This document shows positions 7,462 through 16,711 of a stretch of 64,000 nt of DNA, piece by piece. Each line of letters begins with the position of its first letter. The stretch's first letter is position 1. The stretch is from Paenibacillus albidus. Lineage in GTDB: Bacteria; Bacillota; Bacilli; Paenibacillales; Paenibacillaceae. The stretch is taken from assembly GCF_014644435.1 (NCBI RefSeq), contig NZ_BMKR01000030.1, positions 1 through 64,000 on the forward strand, written 5' to 3'. The notes beneath the pieces were generated by a model, which saw only the letters and a list, made by a program, of their open reading frames with translations, ran no database searches and was not told the DNA's origin. The position numbers were made by a program, and so were the translations under genes.

Positions 7462-7639
7462 CGGACAGGAAATCCGTTAATTGGAGAGGATTCGTCTATT
7501 CAGCAGGATAAACGGACAGAGATTCCGCTAATTGTCCCATCTCCCCTCATTCTAGGCTCAAACGAACGATATAACGGCTCCTGAGTCCGAATTCGCCAGG
7601 AAAGCAGACTTTTCCGCAAAATAGGATCTTCTCTGTCCG
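7462..7639. repeat. Four-box intergenic repeat, family A, copy 1
   Basis: Four 15-base imperfect palindromes: CGGACAGGAAATCCG (7462-7476), CGGACAGAGATTCCG (7513-7527), CGGCTCCTGAGTCCG (7575-7589) and GATCTTCTCTGTCCG (7625-7639). Starts are 51, 62 and 50 bases apart. The left two boxes are followed by TTAATTG or CTAATTG, and the right two are in the opposite orientation, so the whole element has dyad symmetry. Copy 2 is at 21625-21801; family B copies at 33136 and 63041 share the spacing. Confidence 0.75.
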
Positions 7640-7736
7640 CTTCACTCCGCTGATGGAGCCCAATCCTCCTGCACCGCTATATCATCTGAAGCTTCCAGGA
7701 TATCCATATTTTTCGCATTGCATCATTTCCTAAACG

Positions 7737-7766
7737 ATAAAAAAGCCCTCGGGTAAGAGGACTTAT
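7737..7766 (-). terminator. Terminator after the APH-like gene
   Basis: On the minus strand AAGTCCTC, a short loop and GAGGGCTTTTTT form a compact stem with a T run, about 50 bases past the stop codon of the gene at 7814. Confidence 0.7.
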
Positions 7767-7813
7767 TAACCAACCCTTTGATCTGCCGGACCCCTAACAA
7801 CGGGCAGTATTTT

Positions 7814-8746
7814 TTACAATCCTATATCCCCCGCCGCATACCACTTCGGCATCAAACGCTCGAACCCGTCATGATCCTCCAGCACCCGGTGGATGGTAGC
7901 CAGCATCAGATCTGTCTCTTCCGGCTTCACTTTCTGTATCCAGACTACCGAGGAGATCAGACACATCGCCATGTAGAGAGAATACAGCTTCCAAAAGGAC
8001 TCATCCGGGTCCTGATTCTGATGATAGCCGCGAATCTGGCCGATGCAGAACGGAATGCTTGTCTCTGTGCTGAACATCCCCACCTTCAGAAACTCATGCA
8101 CAGGATCTCCCCAATCATAGCGGTTAAAATCAATCACTCCCGCGAGTTTGCCCCCGCTGACAATCAGATTCCCCACATGATAATCATCGTGCTGGAACAG
8201 ATTGGGCCGGTCCCGCATCAGCTCCAGATGCTCTTCAATAAAAGAGAGCACCTGGGCATCCCCCTTGAACCTAATCCCCAGACGGTTATATTGTTCTACA
8301 TACCGTTTATGCTTGGGCAGCTTACGGTCATACCAAGAGGACACGGTTCCCTCTGGTGCTTGATATTGATGGATCTTATCGAGCTCTTGCCCAGCCTGAA
8401 ATCCAATTGCATACTGCTGCTCCACCGGATAATGAGGAAGCTGGTCGGCCCCATCTTCCCCCTCCACGTAGCTTAACACCATGTAGCCCCATCCTAGCTC
8501 CATCATCTGCCCAAACTCCAGTGGTCTGCTGCATAGGACGTTATATTGCTCCATGGCCTTCAACACTTCAAATTCCCGGCGCTTCACTTCAACCTGCGCC
8601 ATGTCAAAGCTTCTCACCAGAACTTTTCCGTTCTCCAGCTGCACTCTGAATTTACGGTCCGTAGAGTATCCTTTTTTAATTTCAATGATCTCTGTAGCCC
8701 CTTGCAGACAAGGAATCTCCAGAGCCGTTAGCTGAGTTAGCTGCAT
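7814..8746 (-). CDS. Aminoglycoside-phosphotransferase-family kinase
   Basis: A 310-residue protein-kinase-like phosphotransferase. The catalytic loop is HDDYHVGNLIV (Brenner-type HxDxxxxN) and the metal-binding motif is GVIDFNRYDWGDP; residues about 85-105 (ELGWGYMVLSYVEGEDGADQ) form the hinge. Family members phosphorylate aminoglycosides, macrolides, choline or sugars; substrate is not assignable. Start at 8746 is preferred over the longer frame because GGAGGTGG lies just upstream. It follows the MFS gene by 44 bases in the same direction and probably forms an operon with it. Confidence 0.85.
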   Translation of the reverse strand: MQLTQLTALEIPCLQGATEIIEIKKGYSTDRKFRVQLENGKVLVRSFDMAQVEVKRREFEVLKAMEQYNVLCSRPLEFGQMMELGWGYMVLSYVEGEDGADQLPHYPVEQQYAIGFQAGQELDKIHQYQAPEGTVSSWYDRKLPKHKRYVEQYNRLGIRFKGDAQVLSFIEEHLELMRDRPNLFQHDDYHVGNLIVSGGKLAGVIDFNRYDWGDPVHEFLKVGMFSTETSIPFCIGQIRGYHQNQDPDESFWKLYSLYMAMCLISSVVWIQKVKPEETDLMLATIHRVLEDHDGFERLMPKWYAAGDIGL

Positions 8747-8790
8747 GATCGTCCACCTCCTCCGTTGTTTACCTGGCATTCTTTAATCTC

Positions 8791-10101
8791 TTATTCGCCA
8801 ACGGCCGATTGCTTACTAATTGCCGGGTCCATCGGACTGTACTGCCGCGTTGGCCATAACACACGCCCAAGACCGATACCCAATAAGCCAATCAGTACAA
8901 TAACCATCCCGAAATTTACGAACACACGGCCCGGACCGGCTGCCTCCACAAGCAGTCCGCCAAGCAGTGGGGCAATAATCATCACCGCACCCATAAGTGT
9001 GCTCTGAATGCCGAAGATGCGGCCTGTCATGTGGGGCGGAGTTTCTTTTTGCAGACAGTAGTTAAACGTGATAATGAGCATGCCGTTGCCCAGCCCCAGC
9101 AAGAATCCCAACAGCAGTACAGGAACAACTGAGACTCCGGCAGGGAGCAGGCCAAGCCCTCCAATAGCGAGACCCAGCAGTATATATCCGCTTCCCAGCT
9201 TCCAGCCATAACCTGCGTCCTGCTTCAACCGGCCCATCCCCATAATCGAGAGAATGGCCCCTGCACCACACGCCGCCACCATCCAGCCAAGCATGGATTC
9301 CTCACTGGGCGCAAGCACCCGGAACAGACTGGTGAATTGGAAGTCGATCATTTGGATCGCCAAGGTGCCGATAAATCCGAACAGCATTGTGGCCAACAGC
9401 AGCCTGCTGTGCAGGATAAAGCTCCAGCCTTCTTTCCAGAGAGTGCCGAAAGGAATTTTCCCGGGTGATGGGGCCTCAGGACCACTCGCTTGATCCATGC
9501 GTTGGTGCACGTTACCCGCCTCTGCATCTTTGACAGTAAGGAGCAGTAAGTAGGAACATACTCTGAAGATTGCACACAACAGAATGCACCACTGCGGCGA
9601 CAGCATGGACAACGCTACCCCTCCCAGAAGGGGACCGGCAATTTTGGAACCCTGATTCACGAGACCGTTGAGAGATGTAGCCTGAAGCAATTGGTCTTCC
9701 CGCACCAGGTTTCGTGTCAATGACTGTTGGGCAGGCACGTTCAAGGTAGAGATTGCCGAACGCACTGCAAGTAGTGGCAATAACCACAGCATATTCGGTG
9801 CGAACAGCACCAGAAGTGTCAAAACCGCAGCCAGCAGGTCACACATGCGCATCAGCGTAAGTTTGTTCAAACGGTCGGCCAGGGTACCCGCCACAGATCC
9901 GAGCAGAACATTGGGCAATGCGATCGCCACTGGAATCAGGGCGAGCATCAGCGGACTGGCCTGCCAGCGGTATCCCACCAGGACCTGAATCGCCAGTGCG
10001 TCGAACCAATCCCCAAAGGTCGCCGCTGCAAAAGCAGTATAAACCCGCATGTATACTTTGTTATGCAGTAAGCTGGAGCGTGGCTGTTGTGATGCCGTCA
10101 T
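8791..10101 (-). CDS. MFS transporter (MFS_3, macrolide-efflux-like)
   Basis: A 436-residue integral membrane protein of the major facilitator superfamily with about twelve segments. The start (RVYTAFAAATFGDWFDALAI) and the motif GSVAGTLADRLNKLTLMRMC between segments 2 and 3 are typical of the group containing Mef-like and enterobactin exporters. A large charged loop (DAEAGNVHQRMDQASGPEAP) splits the two halves. The ATG follows GGGGGAAATGAG. It sits between a winged-helix regulator and an APH-family kinase in one direction, an arrangement that would fit export and modification of the same compound, although this is inference. Confidence 0.85.
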   Translation of the reverse strand: MTASQQPRSSLLHNKVYMRVYTAFAAATFGDWFDALAIQVLVGYRWQASPLMLALIPVAIALPNVLLGSVAGTLADRLNKLTLMRMCDLLAAVLTLLVLFAPNMLWLLPLLAVRSAISTLNVPAQQSLTRNLVREDQLLQATSLNGLVNQGSKIAGPLLGGVALSMLSPQWCILLCAIFRVCSYLLLLTVKDAEAGNVHQRMDQASGPEAPSPGKIPFGTLWKEGWSFILHSRLLLATMLFGFIGTLAIQMIDFQFTSLFRVLAPSEESMLGWMVAACGAGAILSIMGMGRLKQDAGYGWKLGSGYILLGLAIGGLGLLPAGVSVVPVLLLGFLLGLGNGMLIITFNYCLQKETPPHMTGRIFGIQSTLMGAVMIIAPLLGGLLVEAAGPGRVFVNFGMVIVLIGLLGIGLGRVLWPTRQYSPMDPAISKQSAVGE

Positions 10102-10175
10102 CTCATTTCCCCCATATCATCATAAACTCATGCTTAAACATGAGATTACTGTAACGGAGAAATGTCAGAGGATCA

Positions 10176-11333
10176 TCAGAGGGAGTTCAAAGTCTTCCTC
10201 ATCATTGCTTCAAGCGGTCCGATCAGCTTGCGGAAGCCAAACCTTTCCTGTTCTTTTTCATAAAGAACTCTGTATTTCTTCAGCAAAGCTCCGTCCTTAG
10301 GAAACAGATGCGAGAAATAACGGATCCGCAGCAGCGAATACATCCGCAGGGGGATAAATCCGGACCGGTCCAATACATGCAGCCCTTCATCCAGCAGCTT
10401 CTCGGCTTCCCGCCCTTCCCCGCCCCGTAATTCCCATAAGCCCTTTACTACTTTATAACTGCCAATTTCACGCAAAAAGGGCTTGGTCGTTAAACATTCA
10501 TCTTCAATCTTCTCCGCTATTAGAGCTATCTCAGAATCCTCCGTTCCCTTTACAAGGTGCAGGAACATCTCCGTAATCGCTACCGAAGGAACAAAATTCT
10601 CATAATCGGGCTCAGCAATAATGGTATAGGTTAGTTGTAAGCGTTCCAGCGCCTTGTCCACCTGTCCTGCCAGCGCATACACATCCAGAATATTGAGGAT
10701 CTTCATTTCCATATGTTGATTGGGGTGCAGCAGCTGTTGATCCAGCACCTGCTCGCAATACCGCAGACTTTTCTCAGGTTCACCCAAAAAGGCATGACAC
10801 AATACCAGGTAATACATTCGCTCCGCTAAAGGCACCTCTTGGGTATACAGCAGCCATTCCAGATCCCCCTCCACAAAATGGATATATATCGAATAAAACG
10901 GGGCCAGCTCATAGCCGAGTACATCCTGCTGGCGGGCAAGGGCCAGCATCGAACGACCTTGGCCGTAGGTATGGTACTTGCCGAACACATCCCTTATCCG
11001 CTGATTCAGCTCGGGGTCACGCGTGGTTGGGTTCACTTCCACTGCGGAATCCATATTCCGCACCAGCAGGCTATAGCCGAATCCCCGAACAGTCTTTAGG
11101 ACCAGCCCTTCCAAAGAAACCAGCTTCTTTCGCAGCCGATAAATATGGTCGTCCACGGTCCGTTCCACCGGGTATTCCAGCGGCCACACCTTATCCAACA
11201 GCTGTTCCCGGCTGAAGGTCTGCCCTTTGTTGCGGTATAAGAACTCAAAAAGGGCAAATTCCTTGGGCAGCAGTTCAATGGTTAAGCCTTCGGCAGTTAC
11301 TTTAAATTCATTTTCGTTGAGCTCAATATACAT
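10176..11333 (-). CDS. Winged-helix (OmpR-type DNA-binding) regulator with helical repeat domain
   Basis: A 385-residue protein. Residues 1-95 are a Trans_reg_C winged helix (LPKEFALFEFLYRNKGQTFS, ERTVDDHIYRLRKKL, VRGFGYSLL) without any receiver domain. Residues about 110-385 are helical and TPR-like (MYYLVLCHAFLGEPEKSLRY; LAGQVDKALERL), resembling the sensor parts of BTAD/SARP-like or Mal-T-like regulators. The signal is unknown. It lies 74 bases upstream of the MFS gene in the same direction, so it may control the MFS-APH group. The ATG is preceded by GAAGG at seven bases. Confidence 0.8.
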   Translation of the reverse strand: MYIELNENEFKVTAEGLTIELLPKEFALFEFLYRNKGQTFSREQLLDKVWPLEYPVERTVDDHIYRLRKKLVSLEGLVLKTVRGFGYSLLVRNMDSAVEVNPTTRDPELNQRIRDVFGKYHTYGQGRSMLALARQQDVLGYELAPFYSIYIHFVEGDLEWLLYTQEVPLAERMYYLVLCHAFLGEPEKSLRYCEQVLDQQLLHPNQHMEMKILNILDVYALAGQVDKALERLQLTYTIIAEPDYENFVPSVAITEMFLHLVKGTEDSEIALIAEKIEDECLTTKPFLREIGSYKVVKGLWELRGGEGREAEKLLDEGLHVLDRSGFIPLRMYSLLRIRYFSHLFPKDGALLKKYRVLYEKEQERFGFRKLIGPLEAMMRKTLNSL

Positions 11334-11543
11334 CGCATAGCCTTCTTTCGCACGGTGTTACATGCCTCATTATAGCAGCAGGGGCAGGTGATGCTCCAGA
11401 GCAGATTCATGAAACAGTGAGCCTGCACCAAATAACAGGCCTGCCACAGTCGTTCTATCTTAAATTTAAAGTTCTATCGTCTCTATCCGTGCAACCAAAA
11501 CTCTGCAGCACGCATCTTATACATAGAGGGAGGGGAGCCGCAG

Positions 11544-12092
11544 CTGAAAATCATAGAGAGATTACTGGCTAAAGATGAGTCCGCTCTCCGCCAACTGATG
11601 GATGAATACGGGGATATGCTGCTGCGGACAGCCTGCCTGCTGCTCAAGGACCGGCAGACCGCAGAAGAGGCTGTGCAAGACACTTTTATTCAGGCTTATG
11701 CCAAAATCGGACAGCTGCAGGACCCGGAACACCTGAAACCTTGGCTGATCCGAATTGTCATTAACCGCTGCCGGATGCGGCAGCGGACCTGGAGCTGGCG
11801 GAACATCTTCCCGGCTGCGCAGCATGTTGACCCGGTAAGCAATGATCCCGTCACTGCCGAGGCTGCGGAGGAGCTTTTTATAAAAAAGTGGCAGCATGGT
11901 CAGTTAACCGAAGCCGTGCGGAGTCTGGATTATATCTACAGGGAATGTGTCGTCCTTTATTATTTTCATGACATGAGTATCCGGGAAATTTCAGCCCAGC
12001 TGGATACGGCAGAGAATACCATCAAGTCACGGCTGTCACGCGGACGGCAGCTGTTAAAAAAAGCTTTGGCGAAGGAGGAACCCTTGCGATGA
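11544..12092 (+). CDS. ECF RNA polymerase sigma factor (probable CTG start)
   Basis: A sigma-70 factor of the extracytoplasmic-function type: region 2 (ALRQLMDEYGDMLLRTACLL, then AEEAVQDTFIQAYAKI and PWLIRIVINRCRM) and region 4 (YRECVVLYYFHDMSIREISA, then AENTIKSRLSRGRQLLKKA). The first ATG in frame (11598) would cut away the first helix of region 2 and has no ribosome binding site. CTG at 11544, eight bases behind GGGAGGGG, restores the normal beginning (LKIIERLLAKDESAL) and is preferred. Length is then 182 residues. It overlaps the next gene by four bases (ATGA). A TGCAAC...CGCATC pair at about 11490-11516 could be an autoregulatory ECF promoter, weakly supported. Confidence 0.85.
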   Translation: MKIIERLLAKDESALRQLMDEYGDMLLRTACLLLKDRQTAEEAVQDTFIQAYAKIGQLQDPEHLKPWLIRIVINRCRMRQRTWSWRNIFPAAQHVDPVSNDPVTAEAAEELFIKKWQHGQLTEAVRSLDYIYRECVVLYYFHDMSIREISAQLDTAENTIKSRLSRGRQLLKKALAKEEPLR

Positions 12093-12427
12093 AGACGGAA
12101 CGTGAGCAGATCAAACAGCGAATGGACGAAGAGCTTGAGCCGATCCGCTTCTCCGCGCAGGAGCAGGTGATCCGGCAGACGCACCCACGGGCCTTCGGAG
12201 CCCGCCTGTCGGCGCTCTGGAACCGGGAGATCGAGATTTCGCCAGGGCCACTGGGGGCGTTAAGTGTGGTTATTCTTGTGACCGTGCTGGTGATTCGCCC
12301 TTTGCAGACCGGACAGCCGAATCATCCGGGACCGCAGCCTCCTGCACACCGGGTGCTGATCGAAGCAGGCGGCAACACCTATTGGAAAGATATCTATGAG
12401 CAGGCGGTGAAACGGCATGAAGATTAG
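12089..12427 (+). CDS. Probable anti-sigma factor, single-pass membrane protein
   Basis: A 112-residue protein whose N-terminal 55 residues are charged and cytoplasmic (TEREQIKQRMDEELEPIRFS), followed by one membrane segment (GALSVVILVTVLVI, residues about 56-70) and a short outside domain. This layout, and the four-base overlap with the ECF sigma gene, point to the cognate anti-sigma factor. No zinc-binding HxxxCxxC motif of the ZAS type is present, so it belongs to another class. It overlaps the following gene by 11 bases. Confidence 0.7.
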   Translation: MKTEREQIKQRMDEELEPIRFSAQEQVIRQTHPRAFGARLSALWNREIEISPGPLGALSVVILVTVLVIRPLQTGQPNHPGPQPPAHRVLIEAGGNTYWKDIYEQAVKRHED

Positions 12428-14684
12428 ATTAAAAGTCAAACATCTTGTCCTGCTGCTTCTGCTGCCAGCCACTCTGCTGATCACTTTTCTTCTTACATTT
12501 AATCCCTCCCGGGCTGATCAGGAGAACCGTGCTGCCCTTTCTTCTGAAGGGTCTGCCCGTGAACAACTGCTGCAGCAGATCAACGCTGCCACCGGCAGCA
12601 GACGCATGGAGCTGATTCAGGAAAAGGTCTTGGATACTGCCCATAATGACTTTCCGTCCCGGTTCGATGTGTATATCGGAGCGTCTATGAGCCAGACGGG
12701 TTCCCGCCAGGAAGCGGATGTTTCTCCCCTGCTTCCTGAGGACCGGATAACACTGCTGGAAGAGTATATCCGCAAAGGTCCGGCAGATGCACGTATGGTG
12801 CGGGCCTTGAAACAATTGGCTACAGAGTATGCTGCTGCGGGGCAAAGCGGATCCATTGCAGAGGCCCTGGCCTCCGCCGGGGAACGGGTCGCCCCTTCCG
12901 CTCCCATCTCCCGTGAACTTACTCTCTACCGGGCAGAGCGGGCACTGGACCAGGGGGATATTGGCTTAGCAGCTTCTACTCTGAATCAAGCCGACACCTC
13001 CCGTTCACTTATGGATGCGGAGCAAGGGGGACGGTATGATGCCCTCTTGGGCCGTATCCTCTTTGCACAGGGCAAAGCCAAGGAAGCCCTGGATGTTGTG
13101 AGTGGCGGGCTCACAAGTTACCAAGAGTATTGGAAAACTATGGATAGCTCAATCTATAACGGAACTGAAGCAGCAGATAGCAGCGGATCGACCACGGAAA
13201 TGCTGCTGAAATCATTGCAGACAGCGCTGAGATCGGCAATGGATATGGAGAAGACCCAGCCTGCTGCCGTATCGGGAACACTGAGACGCAGTGATGGCAC
13301 CCCTATTCCGCGTGCAGGTGTATTCTTGCGGACAGAAAGCGAGGTCAACCATAGCGTGACCGATGCCGAACCGTACCGGATCGTTACGGATGAGCAGGGC
13401 CATTTTGAATTTCACGGGGTCATTCCGGGGTTCTACCAGCTTCATCTTGGACTGAGCTTCGAGCAGGTGGACGGCTATATCTGGCCTACACAGCCGGATG
13501 ACTGGCTGGAGATCAAGCCGGGTGAGCAAGTGAACAAGGAGCTTGTCCTGCAGCCATTGCTGGAGCTGAAATCACCGGTTAATCAGGTGGCCCTTAGCGG
13601 ACAGAAGGTGGATTTTGAGTGGGAAGCCGTAAAAGGAGCCGCTTATTACAGCCTCACCGGGCATATCTGGCCGAAGGACGGAGGGTCAAACGGCAGCGTG
13701 ATCCGGGAACATATAGAGGGTAACCAAATATCGATTCCGGTTGACGAGCTGTACTATAAAAGTACAGGTATTTCCTACGGCAGCAAAGCTGACTGGCAAT
13801 CGCTCGAACCAGCCTCTGTCCTGGGATTTATGAGCCCGGGCCACTTATCCTGGAGTGTGGACGCTTATGATGCAGAGGGAAATCTGTTAACCCGCAGCAA
13901 CGGTTACAGACTGGATGAGGATACTATGGGCAATCTGCCTTTCTTCACCCTTCAGAAACGGACACTTACCGCCGCGGACCGGCTGCTGCTGGATCATAAA
14001 CTGGATCAGGCCCTGGAGGCTTACCGCCAGGACTATGACATCAATCCGCAGGATATTCATGCCATGCATATGTTATACCGGATGAAGGATGCACGGGCCT
14101 CGATCAATGAGGATAAACAGGAAGAAGCGGAGACCCTGCCTCTGCTCCAACAACTGATGTTGCTTCAGCCGAACGAGGATTATGCCTTCACCTTGTCCCA
14201 TTTCTTCTATAAACAAAAAGACTGGGTGTCATACAACAAGTATTATGCACAATATCTCCAATTAAGCGGGCAAGATCCCAATGAATATGTACGTTCGGTT
14301 CACGCCACTGCGCTAATGCAGCAAGGGAAGCTGGAGGAAGCCAGACAGCAGTTCGCCATTGCGCTGGAGCAAGACGACAGCCACCGGTTCATCGGCAGCT
14401 TTTTGGCGGCTGAGCTGTACGCAGGCGCTCCGCTTCACGCAGTACTGGAGCTTGCCGGGCGTTACCCCGATCACAGCTTTGGCGGCAGCGGCAACCGCTG
14501 GCCGCTGATGATCGGAAAGCTGATCTCAGCAAAGGCCCGGCAGCCGCAGCTGTTCGAGCAGCAGCTTCAGGAGAAGCTGCAATGGTACGCGGAGGGGCAA
14601 GAGGACCGGCTGGAGCAATGGATGGAACAGAGCAAAGACTCCGCGTTGAAGGCCTTTATGGAGGCAGTGCTTGCTGTGGGTTGA
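12417..14684 (+). CDS. Large exported TPR protein with carboxypeptidase-regulatory-like domain
   Basis: A 755-residue protein encoded with the ECF sigma and anti-sigma genes. A membrane anchor or signal lies at residues about 8-27 (KHLVLLLLLPATLLITFLL). Helical repeat-like sequence follows to about 270, then a CarboxypepD_reg-like beta domain (SGTLRRSDGTPIPRAGVFLR; TDEQGHFEFHGVIPGFYQLH, about 283-350), a fibronectin-like segment (ALSGQKVDFEWEAVKGAAYY, about 390-500), and C-terminal TPR-like repeats (YRQDYDINPQDIHAMHMLYR; LMQQGKLEEARQQFAIALEQ) to the end. Outside-facing scaffolds of this kind may sense envelope state for the sigma factor or be its effector; no specific function is known. Confidence 0.72.
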   Translation: MKIRLKVKHLVLLLLLPATLLITFLLTFNPSRADQENRAALSSEGSAREQLLQQINAATGSRRMELIQEKVLDTAHNDFPSRFDVYIGASMSQTGSRQEADVSPLLPEDRITLLEEYIRKGPADARMVRALKQLATEYAAAGQSGSIAEALASAGERVAPSAPISRELTLYRAERALDQGDIGLAASTLNQADTSRSLMDAEQGGRYDALLGRILFAQGKAKEALDVVSGGLTSYQEYWKTMDSSIYNGTEAADSSGSTTEMLLKSLQTALRSAMDMEKTQPAAVSGTLRRSDGTPIPRAGVFLRTESEVNHSVTDAEPYRIVTDEQGHFEFHGVIPGFYQLHLGLSFEQVDGYIWPTQPDDWLEIKPGEQVNKELVLQPLLELKSPVNQVALSGQKVDFEWEAVKGAAYYSLTGHIWPKDGGSNGSVIREHIEGNQISIPVDELYYKSTGISYGSKADWQSLEPASVLGFMSPGHLSWSVDAYDAEGNLLTRSNGYRLDEDTMGNLPFFTLQKRTLTAADRLLLDHKLDQALEAYRQDYDINPQDIHAMHMLYRMKDARASINEDKQEEAETLPLLQQLMLLQPNEDYAFTLSHFFYKQKDWVSYNKYYAQYLQLSGQDPNEYVRSVHATALMQQGKLEEARQQFAIALEQDDSHRFIGSFLAAELYAGAPLHAVLELAGRYPDHSFGGSGNRWPLMIGKLISAKARQPQLFEQQLQEKLQWYAEGQEDRLEQWMEQSKDSALKAFMEAVLAVG

Positions 14685-14737
14685 TGGCCTCCTTTCCCCT
14701 TCGCCTGTTGAAACAAGCTGCCCATGATCAAAACGTA

Positions 14738-14788
14738 AAGGGGTGTCCCAAAGCTTTAAAATGGCTGCTTTGGACACCCCTTGTTTTT
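14738..14788 (+). terminator. Strong terminator after the ECF operon
   Basis: AAGGGGTGTCC...AAAGC pairs with GCTTT...GGACACCCCTT around a 12-base loop, followed by GTTTTTGG. It ends the sigma operon; a T run is also available for leftward transcripts. Confidence 0.85.
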
Positions 14789-14863
14789 GGAGTAGGATGG
14801 ACGCGAACGCTATCGCTTATCCACAATCGTTCTTCTAAAATCACAAAAAGAAATCGCCATAAA

Positions 14864-16711
14864 TCACCCTTTCCCCTCCACCATTTCCCCAATCTCCCGT
14901 ATCCGCTGCTGTACCGCTGCGATCTCGGCCATCAACATTTTACGTGCCTCTTCCGTCTCTGGAGCCTTGCTTTGAATCAGCTGTATCCGCCGCAATTCCA
15001 GCAAACCCCGCTCATCCTCACGGGATTGCTCGGTACCCGTCAGCGTCCGGCTCCGGTCCTTGGACATATATTCCTCATAGCTCCCAGGGAAAAACTGCGG
15101 CTCACCTTCGGGTCTAAGTATTACCAGCCGGTTCGCGACCCGGGTATGCAAGTAGCGGTCATGGGAAACAACGATTAATCCGCCTGGATACGCCTGAAGT
15201 GCCTCCTCCACCCGTTCCCGGGTATCGATATCGAGATAATTGGTCGGTTCGTCGAGTACCAGCAGGTTGGATTTGCCAAAATACAGTCTGACAAAAGCAA
15301 CGCGGCATTTCTCGCCCATACTCAAATCCCCAATCTTCTTAAATACGTCATCCCGCCGGAATAAAAAGCACCCGAGAATTGTCCGCGCCTCCGCTTGAGT
15401 CATCCCCGGAAGCTCCAACAGACTGTCCAGAATAGTGGAGGACTCCTCCAGCGTGTCAAGCTCCTGCGCAAAATAACCAATCTTCGTCCGGGGATGAAGG
15501 CGGATCTCCCCCTGGTCCGGCTTCTGCATCCCGGCCATCAGCTTCAGCAAGGTAGATTTGCCAACCCCGTTTGGCCCAAGGAGGGCCAGCCGCTCACCCC
15601 GGCGGAGTGACAGATTAAAGCCCTCCAGCACAGGAACCCCCTGCGTATAAGCAAAGCCGATCTGATCCAGAGTGAGCAGGGTGTCTGCTTCAAAATCCCC
15701 ACTCTCCAAATGCATGCGCAGCTTCGGTGTATCCCTGGGCAACTCCACCCGGTTCTTGTTCAGTCGTTCCAGCGCCGCTTCCTTGGCATGCAGCCGGGAG
15801 ACATTTTTTTTCGATTTGGACCGCAAAAAATCATTTTGCCCTGCAGCCCTATGCGCTTGCTGAAACCATTCCGCATAACGCCGGATGCTCGCCAGCAGCT
15901 TCTCCTCTTCCAAGGCCTGTTTCCTGGCCTGTGTCTGCAGGGTGCGGGCTTCCACCGCTTTTTGCTCCCGGTATTGCGTATAACCGCCCGCATACCGGCG
16001 GCAGCCGTCCGCACCAAGCTCCAGAATCGCGGTTGCCGTCCGGTCAATAAACATGCGGTCATGCGAGACGTACAGCACAGTTCCCGGATAGCCGCACAAC
16101 CACTGCTCCAGCCATTCCATGGTTTCCCCGTCCAGATGATTTGTTGGTTCATCCAGTATCAATAAGCGCGGTTCCCGGGCAAGCAAGCCCGCGAGCTGCA
16201 CGCGTGTCTTCTGTCCGCCGCTCAAGGAATGGTATGGCGTATGCCACACGGATGGCGCAAGCTTCAGCTGCGCAAGGCTTTTCTCCGCCTTGGCTTCCCA
16301 GCCGTAGCCGTCCAGCTGCAGATAATGTTCGTAAGCCTCGCCATACGCGGCCAGCGCCGCTATGTCCTTTCCGCCAGCGGCCTGCAGCCTGAGGCTTAGA
16401 CATTCGAGTCGGGTTTTGATCGCCCAGAGCTCATGGGAACCGGAGAGAACATACGCCAAGGCCGTTACATCCGGCCCGATCTCCAGCTGCTGATCCAGCA
16501 TCCCCCATTCCTCCGGCGGCAGCGAGCGGTAGACGCTGCCTTCCTCAAATTCCAGACGCCCCAGCAATCCCTGGAGCAGCGTAGTTTTGCCGATGCCATT
16601 ACGCCCGAACAACAGCACACGCTCGCCTTCCGCAATCTCAAAGGTGACGTCCGCGAACAGAGTAACGCCCTCCCATTCTTTCCGTACGTTTTTCACTTTA
16701 ATAATGGTCAT
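14864..16711 (-). CDS. ABC-F ribosomal protection protein (antibiotic resistance type)
   Basis: A 615-residue soluble protein with two ATPase domains and no membrane segments. Domain 1 has GRNGIGKT, LSGGQKTRVQLAG and LLILDEPTNHLD; domain 2 has GPNGVGKST, LSMGEKCRVAFVR and LLVLDEPTNYLD. The linker between them (ARTLQTQARKQALEEEKLLA onward) is long and charged, as in ABC-F proteins that enter the ribosomal E site and displace pleuromutilins, lincosamides and streptogramin A. Similar genes (vmlR, taeA, lsa) occur in Bacillus and Paenibacillus. The frame extends upstream, but the ATG at 16711 with GGGGAGGA is the true start. An intrinsic terminator just before it suggests drug-induced attenuation. 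Confidence 0.85.
   Translation of the reverse strand: MTIIKVKNVRKEWEGVTLFADVTFEIAEGERVLLFGRNGIGKTTLLQGLLGRLEFEEGSVYRSLPPEEWGMLDQQLEIGPDVTALAYVLSGSHELWAIKTRLECLSLRLQAAGGKDIAALAAYGEAYEHYLQLDGYGWEAKAEKSLAQLKLAPSVWHTPYHSLSGGQKTRVQLAGLLAREPRLLILDEPTNHLDGETMEWLEQWLCGYPGTVLYVSHDRMFIDRTATAILELGADGCRRYAGGYTQYREQKAVEARTLQTQARKQALEEEKLLASIRRYAEWFQQAHRAAGQNDFLRSKSKKNVSRLHAKEAALERLNKNRVELPRDTPKLRMHLESGDFEADTLLTLDQIGFAYTQGVPVLEGFNLSLRRGERLALLGPNGVGKSTLLKLMAGMQKPDQGEIRLHPRTKIGYFAQELDTLEESSTILDSLLELPGMTQAEARTILGCFLFRRDDVFKKIGDLSMGEKCRVAFVRLYFGKSNLLVLDEPTNYLDIDTRERVEEALQAYPGGLIVVSHDRYLHTRVANRLVILRPEGEPQFFPGSYEEYMSKDRSRTLTGTEQSREDERGLLELRRIQLIQSKAPETEEARKMLMAEIAAVQQRIREIGEMVEGKG

Larger units (their letters stand above)
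7148..7813. other. Intergenic gap with a four-box repeat
   Basis: No gene: frames in this stretch lack ribosome binding sites and recognisable sequence. It holds the promoter area of the histidine phosphatase at its left, a four-palindrome repeat at 7462-7639 and the terminator of the aminoglycoside-phosphotransferase-like gene at 7737-7766. Confidence 0.7.

Noticed and set aside
7778-8476. 232-codon open frame on the plus strand
   Set aside because: Shadow of the APH-family gene; no ribosome binding site and no recognisable motifs.
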